Assembly: GCA_040768665.1 (NCBI GenBank)
Contig: JAXGMN010000031.1
Location: forward strand, 1 to 64,000
Reading direction: 5' to 3'
From: JABWBD01 sp040768665
GTDB taxonomy: Bacteria; Planctomycetota; Planctomycetia; Pirellulales; Thermoguttaceae
Length of the DNA stretch: 64,000 nt
Positions 59,437-64,000 of this stretch are shown here, in pieces (the first letter of the stretch is position 1; each line of letters begins with the position of its first letter). Made by a program: the position numbers and the translations under genes. The notes under the pieces are model-generated. The model did no database searches, was not told the origin of the DNA, and saw nothing but the letters and a program-made list of their open reading frames with translations.

Positions 59437-62400
59437 CTACGGTTGATCCCAGCCGCCTTCGAGCATCAGCACGAAGTCGATCGCGTCTTGCTCTGCGGTG
59501 TCGTTCCCTCCCAACTCGGATACGGCCCGGACCCGCTCGAAGGCAATCAATTCGGCAAGGTAATCGCCATAGTCGATCGTCGCCTTGTTATCGCCGGCGG
59601 CCAGATCGTCGCTGCCCGCGGAGTCGAAAATGACGGCAGTGTCGTTGGTGCCCCCTTTGCCGTCGATCTTGAGGGTCTCCGCATTGAGAGCCTCCACCAT
59701 GTAGTTCGAGCCCTTGAGGCTGCCCCATGCTCGCATGGACTCCGCCTGGTCAACTCCCGCGGCACCGTTCAGTGTAACGCTGTCCTCACCGCCTCCGGCA
59801 TCGATCGTGAAGACGTCTACCTCGCTGGCGGTATAGGTCGTCGCCTTGCCGTTGACGGTGACCGTGTGGGAATTCGTCCCGGCAGTGAAAACGATCGTGT
59901 CGGCCCCCGAGGTTCCCTCGATGAACACCTCCTTGACGCCGAGATGATCGCGGATGATGGTCCGCGAGGAGGGTGTGGAGTTGAGGAACAGGCGGATCGA
60001 GATCGACTCAGGCTCGATGTTGGTTTCCGCGAAGAGGTAGTCTTCGCCGTGTTCGCCGGCAGCCAATTCGATGTCGGTGATCTTGTTGTTCTCGGCCGTC
60101 CCGCCCGCTGTGCCGACAGTCTCCTTGCCGTCGGCGAAGTCGTTCGGCTGCGTTTCGAGAACCTGATAGGTTCCGGCCGGCAGGTTATCGAATAGGAAAA
60201 CCCCGTCCGGCCCCGTGGTAACGGGTGCAACGCCAGCGACGTCTTCGTAAGTTCCGTCCTGCGAGTTTTTCTTCTGGAGCTTGACTGTGACGCCCGGCAA
60301 TCCCATCTCGGTCGGCAAACCGTCGGCATCGAGATCGCGGACGCCATCGTTGTCGGTGTCGAGCCAGACATAACCGGAAAGACTGCCGTTGCCATCGTCG
60401 TCGGCGATATTCACCGTGGCGCTCTGCTGAGTGCCTACGGTGTAACCCGTGCCGGATTGCAGCGTGAGCACCGCCGTCTCGGACGCCTCGATTGCAGAGT
60501 CGTTGAGCACGTCGAGCGTCACATCAACCGAGGATTGGCCGGCGGGGATGGTTACGGTGGTTCCCGTCACGTCCGTCGTTCCGACCTTGAGCACGTAGTC
60601 ACTTCCCGTGCCGCGCGTGGCGGTTCCGCTGACGGCAAACGTGACGTTTAACGCACTGGTCGTTGAACCGGTTCGCGTAATACGGAAGGTCCCATCGTTC
60701 GACGGTTCCGCCGCGGCGGCATCGGTCGCGGTGACGGTCACGACCGCGGCTTCGTCGTCGGCGATGTTCACCGTGGCGCTCTGCTGGGTGCCTACGGTGT
60801 AGCCGGTGCCCGACTGAAGGGTCAACACGGCCGTTTCCGATGTTTCGGCCGCCGTATCATCGAGCACGTCGAGCGTCACGTCGACGAAGGATTGGCCGGC
60901 GGGGATCGTCACGGTGGTTCCGTCACGTCCGCCGTTCCGACCTTGAGCACGTAGTCGTTTCCGTGCCAGCGTGGCAGTTCCGCTGGCGGCGAACGTGACG
61001 TTTAACGCACTGGTCGTTGAACCGGTTCGCATAATACGGAAGGTCATCGTTCGACGGTTCCGCCGCGGCGGCATCGGTCGCGGCCAATCGTGACGACCGG
61101 TGTATCGTCGTCGACGATATTCACCGTGGCGGCTCTGCTGAGTGCCTACGGTGTAACCCATCGCCAGTTGCAGGGCGAGCACCGCCGTCTCGGACGCCTC
61201 GATTGCAAAGTCGTCGAGCACTTCCAGGGTCACATCGACGAAGGATTGGCCGGCGGGGATTGTCACGGTCGTTCCCGTCACGTCGGTGGTACCAACCTTG
61301 AGCACGTAGTCGTCGCCCGTGCCGAGCGTGGCGGTTCCGCCGGCGGTGAACGTGACGGTCAGCGCCGCTTCCGTCGAGCCCGTCCGCGAAATCCGGTAAG
61401 TGCCGTTGTTCGACGGCTCTGCCGCGGTTGCGTCGGTGGCCGTGATCGTGACGACCGCCGCATCATTGTCATTGTCGTCCTCGATCTGGACGGTCGCACT
61501 GTCTTCGTCGCCTACCGTGTAACCGGTGCCCGATTGCAGGGTGAGCACGGCCGTTTCGGAATCCTCGACCGCCACGTCGTCGATCACCTCCAGGACGACG
61601 TCGACCGACGCCTGCCCCGCCGGGATCGCGACGGAGGTCCCGGTCAACACCGTGCCGCCGACGCGGAGGAAATAGTCGTCTCCCGTGCCGCGAGTGGCGG
61701 TGCCGCCGACGCCGAAATTGACCGTGAGCGATCCCTGGGTGGAACCGACGCGGGTGATGCGGTAGGTGCCGTCGTCTGCCGGTTCCGCTGCGTTGGGATC
61801 GACTGCCGCAATGGTCACCACCGGCGGGTCGTCGTCGGCGATGGTCACCGTGGCACTGCCCGCGGTGCCGACGGTGTACTGCCCCGCCTGAAGCGACAGG
61901 ATAGCCGTCTCCTGGCTCTCCGCCACGTCGTCGTCAGCCACTTCGAGCGTCACGTCGATGAATGTCTCGCCGGCGGGAATTATTACAGTCGTATCGGTCA
62001 ACTCCGTGTCGCCCACTTTGAGAACGTAATCGTTTTCCGTTCCCTGCTCGGCGGTTCCGCCGACGGCGAAGGTTACTGTCAGCGGCGACTCCGTGGAACC
62101 GGTTCGCGCGATGCGATATACGCCGCCGTTGGACGGTTCCGCCGCGTCCGGATCGGTCGCCGAGATGGTCACAAGGTCGTTATCGGCGATGTTCACGGTG
62201 GCTGTGTCCAGCGAGCCCACCGTGTAGCCGGTCGCCGCCTGCAGGGTCAGCACGGCGGTCTCAGGAGGTTCCTGCAACGAGTCGTCGACCACCTCCAGCG
62301 TGACATTCAGGGAGTCCTCCCCGGCGGCCAGGTTGAGCGTTGTACCGGTAACCTCCGTGCCATCGACTTTGAGTACGTAGTCATCTTCCTCGCCTCGCTC

Positions 62401-62982
62401 GGCGGTTCCGCCGATGACAAATTCCACGCTCAGCGCCGCTTCCGTGGAACCGGCCCGCCGAATCTGGTATGTCCCATGATTGGATGGTTCCCCGGCACTG
62501 GAATCCGCTGCAATGACGGTCAGCACAGGCGGATCATTGTCGGCAATGTTGATGGTGGCGCTGTCGGATGTGCCGATCGTATAGCCGGTGCCCTCTTCGA
62601 GCGTCATCACGGCGGTCTCGGTAAACTCTGCCGTGGCGTTATCAACGGCCTCGAGGGCAACGTCCACGGAAGCCTGGCCCGCCGGGATGGTAATGGTCGA
62701 TCCACTTACCTCCGTGCCCCCCACCTTGAGCAGGTAGTCGGTGCCGCGACTGGCCGATCCGCCGATGCTGAATTCGACGTCCAACGCGGCCTCCAAGTCG
62801 TCGGTTCGCGTAATCTGGAACGTCCCGTTGTCGCTCGGTTCGGCAGCTTCGCCGTCGGTCGCTGTGATCGAAACGACTACGGCCAAGAGCGAGCGTTCTT
62901 CCAAAGGTTCGCATAGAAGACGTCGGCAGCGAAGGGGATGGCTGACGCGGTTGCGGCGGTGCAGACGAGAACCTGTTTTCAT
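59437..62982 (-). CDS. Giant surface protein with Calx-beta repeats
   Basis: 1181 residues from the ATG at 62982 (MKTGSRLHRRNRVSHPLRCR, then CEPLEERSLLA, the planctomycetal export signal). Seven about 120-residue Calx-beta units follow, each with A-A-E-P-S-x-x-G-T-x-x-I-x-R-T-G-S-T-x-x-x-L-x-V, DYVLKVG, V-T-I-P-A-G-Q and SATVNIADD. An SdrD-B-like domain (SLSGYVWLDTDNDGVRDLDA, GVFLFDNLPAGTYQVLETQP) and the C-terminal module shared with the neighbour (ending LEGGWDQP) close it. In the sixth unit (about 60,910-61,140) the frame is locally wrong (SRHGEYRRRRYTGRHD where SATVNIADD is expected) and then returns, pointing to several compensating indels. Probable calcium-binding surface adhesin. Confidence 0.84.
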   Translation of the reverse strand: MKTGSRLHRRNRVSHPLRCRRLLCEPLEERSLLAVVVSITATDGEAAEPSDNGTFQITRTDDLEAALDVEFSIGGSASRGTDYLLKVGGTEVSGSTITIPAGQASVDVALEAVDNATAEFTETAVMTLEEGTGYTIGTSDSATINIADNDPPVLTVIAADSSAGEPSNHGTYQIRRAGSTEAALSVEFVIGGTAERGEEDDYVLKVDGTEVTGTTLNLAAGEDSLNVTLEVVDDSLQEPPETAVLTLQAATGYTVGSLDTATVNIADNDLVTISATDPDAAEPSNGGVYRIARTGSTESPLTVTFAVGGTAEQGTENDYVLKVGDTELTDTTVIIPAGETFIDVTLEVADDDVAESQETAILSLQAGQYTVGTAGSATVTIADDDPPVVTIAAVDPNAAEPADDGTYRITRVGSTQGSLTVNFGVGGTATRGTGDDYFLRVGGTVLTGTSVAIPAGQASVDVVLEVIDDVAVEDSETAVLTLQSGTGYTVGDEDSATVQIEDDNDNDAAVVTITATDATAAEPSNNGTYRISRTGSTEAALTVTFTAGGTATLGTGDDYVLKVGTTDVTGTTVTIPAGQSFVDVTLEVLDDFAIEASETAVLALQLAMGYTVGTQQSRHGEYRRRRYTGRHDWPRPMPPRRNRRTMTFRIMRTGSTTSALNVTFAASGTATLARKRLRAQGRNGGRDGTTVTIPAGQSFVDVTLDVLDDTAAETSETAVLTLQSGTGYTVGTQQSATVNIADDEAAVVTVTATDAAAAEPSNDGTFRITRTGSTTSALNVTFAVSGTATRGTGSDYVLKVGTTDVTGTTVTIPAGQSSVDVTLDVLNDSAIEASETAVLTLQSGTGYTVGTQQSATVNIADDDGNGSLSGYVWLDTDNDGVRDLDADGLPTEMGLPGVTVKLQKKNSQDGTYEDVAGVAPVTTGPDGVFLFDNLPAGTYQVLETQPNDFADGKETVGTAGGTAENNKITDIELAAGEHGEDYLFAETNIEPESISIRLFLNSTPSSRTIIRDHLGVKEVFIEGTSGADTIVFTAGTNSHTVTVNGKATTYTASEVDVFTIDAGGGEDSVTLNGAAGVDQAESMRAWGSLKGSNYMVEALNAETLKIDGKGGTNDTAVIFDSAGSDDLAAGDNKATIDYGDYLAELIAFERVRAVSELGGNDTAEQDAIDFVLMLEGGWDQP

Positions 62983-63069
62983 GGCAGTTTGCCTTCCTGC
63001 GCGCGATTTCCGAGGAACTGGTTCAGAAGTGGGCACAAATGACCAATCGCCGGCCAACGCCGGGTCAAG

Positions 63070-63115
63070 ATTTCATGCTAGTCTCGGTCAATCGGCGCAG
63101 CAAGCTGCGCAAAGT
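63070..63115 (-). promoter_or_regulatory. Upstream motif of giant gene 2
   Basis: On the minus strand the segment reads GCGCAGCTTGCTGCGC (a hairpin with 7 bp arms), then ATTGACCGAGACTAGCATGA. TTGACC could be a -35 box. It lies about 90-130 nt upstream of the start at 62982 and matches the motif at 59242-59285. Confidence 0.45.
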
Positions 63116-63347
63116 CCACTTATGGAGCAAAAGAAGGCCGCCGCCATGCCTATAGCGATTGTGGCGGCTGTGCCAGAGTAGGTCCCGCTTGCCCGCAGTG
63201 CCAAGGGCTGGCTAGATCGGTTTTCCCGTATCCAACGGTCATTCGGCATGGTACGCTGGTCGGGTATGGGCGGGACGCCGTTGTCCCGTCGGCAATCGAT
63301 TCTCTCATCCCGACCGCTGATCATGACTGCCAGGGGATGCCTTTGAA

Positions 63348-64000
63348 ATGAAACACAACACATTCGCAACCCGCCGCCAATTTCTTGCCACGGCAGCGAC
63401 TGCTGCCGGCACGGTTCTGCTGCCCCGTTTCAACGGACTCGCCGAGACGGATGGAGTCGGCAAAACGGATCACTTTTGGTATCGGCTTGCGCCGCCCGAC
63501 GGCCCGTACATCGATTCGCAGCGCGACAACAAGGCCTTTGCATTCGGTAACGGAAAGGTCTGGCTCTCCGAAGACAACGCCAAGACATGGGCCCACAGCG
63601 CCCCGTTTGCCGATGCCGAAGACATTATGTTCAGCAGCATCCTGAGCAACGGAAACATCGTCTTCGCCACGCGAACGAAGATCTACGTGAGCACCGATCA
63701 TCTCCGAAGTTACCGAGAGCTGACGGTCAAGGATCGCGACGGCCGCCCGTACCTGCCGCACACCCCGATCGATCCCAAGCGACCGGGATCGTATTTCTAT
63801 TCGATCGATGGGATCCACACCTTCGAAACCGATGGCGGGGAAATGCTGATCTGGGGCAACTACTGCAATGTTGCGCACGGCGCGGTGCCGGTGAACATCT
63901 ACTACTCGACCGACCAGGGCGAGACGGTGAAGATCGCGTACGCGTTCGGGCGGAATCCCGATTTCCAGCAGAAGGGCGCCGACCCCGCAAGCTTGCTCGG
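63348..64000 (+). CDS. Tat-exported sialidase/BNR-like protein, 5' part (runs off the right edge)
   Basis: About 217 residues are visible. MKHNTFATRRQFLATAATAA is a twin-arginine signal (RRQFL) with a hydrophobic segment ending near GTVLLPRF. The mature part shows propeller blades with Asp-box-like turns: VWLSEDNAKTWAHS, IYVSTDHLRSYRELT and IYYSTDQGETVKIA. It is likely a BNR-repeat or sialidase-superfamily protein acting outside the cytoplasm. The frame is open to the end of the window. The substrate cannot be told from the visible part. It is divergent from the giant Calx-beta gene across a 365 bp gap. Confidence 0.8.
   Translation, partial: MKHNTFATRRQFLATAATAAGTVLLPRFNGLAETDGVGKTDHFWYRLAPPDGPYIDSQRDNKAFAFGNGKVWLSEDNAKTWAHSAPFADAEDIMFSSILSNGNIVFATRTKIYVSTDHLRSYRELTVKDRDGRPYLPHTPIDPKRPGSYFYSIDGIHTFETDGGEMLIWGNYCNVAHGAVPVNIYYSTDQGETVKIAYAFGRNPDFQQKGADPASLL

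Noticed and set aside
61090..62916. 608-codon plus-strand open frame
   Set aside because: Antisense of the Calx-beta repeats, with the same explanation.
54116..62982. Regular repeats that might be mistaken for CRISPR or satellite DNA
   Set aside because: The period is about 320-360 bp, in frame and protein-conserved, so they are coding domain repeats.
1..64000. tRNA, rRNA, CRISPR arrays, integrase or transposase genes
   Set aside because: None could be recognised by eye in either strand; small RNAs cannot be excluded.

Overview
This 64 kb window comes from a GC-rich bacterial chromosome that is most likely a planctomycete of the Pirellulales type. The evidence is a BBP7-like outer-membrane barrel, giant surface proteins with the N-terminal planctomycetal signal (LEQRTLLA, LEERSLLA), a DUF3299 protein, a PQQ-type propeller, a Tat-exported sialidase-like protein and many secreted glycoside hydrolases without SusC/SusD. 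No rRNA, tRNA or CRISPR was seen. The organism and all functions are inferred from sequence features; no database was searched.

Layout. 0-0.6 kb: start of enolase. 1.3-20.4 kb: a carbohydrate-degradation block with a PQQ-like propeller, five tandem DUF5060/DUF4038 (apiosidase-like) paralogues, a GH10 xylanase, a GHL6-type protein, an FG-GAP protein, then on the minus strand an M14 carboxypeptidase and a GH2 enzyme. Three of these genes are frameshifted or truncated and a fourth (GH2) seems to have lost its stop. 20.9-26.8 kb: redox and metal genes (polyferredoxin, two NifX-like proteins, a hemerythrin, DUF3299) mixed with gene relics, including a truncated nadB. 26.5-31.2 kb: an HME-type RND efflux adaptor and pump.

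31.2-36.4 kb is the accessory heart of the window. It holds REPIN-like palindromic repeats, a two-gene nucleotidyltransferase module broken by a 219 bp MITE-like palindrome with a 7 bp target duplication, and a 983-residue protein. That protein joins a degenerate Hsp70 ATPase, a beta-rich domain, a TIR domain, an Hsp70 substrate-binding-like domain and a von Willebrand A domain. It is the best candidate here for an undescribed conflict or defence effector.

36.4-46.2 kb: housekeeping and sugar metabolism (cysK, PfkB kinase, FGGY kinase, phosphohexomutase, a zinc-ribbon membrane protein, leuB, an exported nuclease, an RraA-like protein). 46.4-53.9 kb: sialidase-like protein, enolase-superfamily enzyme, alpha/beta hydrolase, primary-type sigma factor and BBP7 barrel. 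54.1-63.0 kb: two very large minus-strand surface proteins built from cadherin-like or Calx-beta repeats that share the same C-terminal module and an upstream motif. 63.3 kb to the end: the beginning of a Tat-exported BNR protein.

How the genes fit together. Exported hydrolases release sugars. The kinases, phosphohexomutase, enolase-superfamily enzyme and RraA-like protein are plausible for the following catabolism, although this link is inference. Several gene fragments stop just after an intact N-terminus, so the region looks eroded. Some indels lie in C or G runs, so sequencing or assembly error must be excluded before calling all of them true decay.
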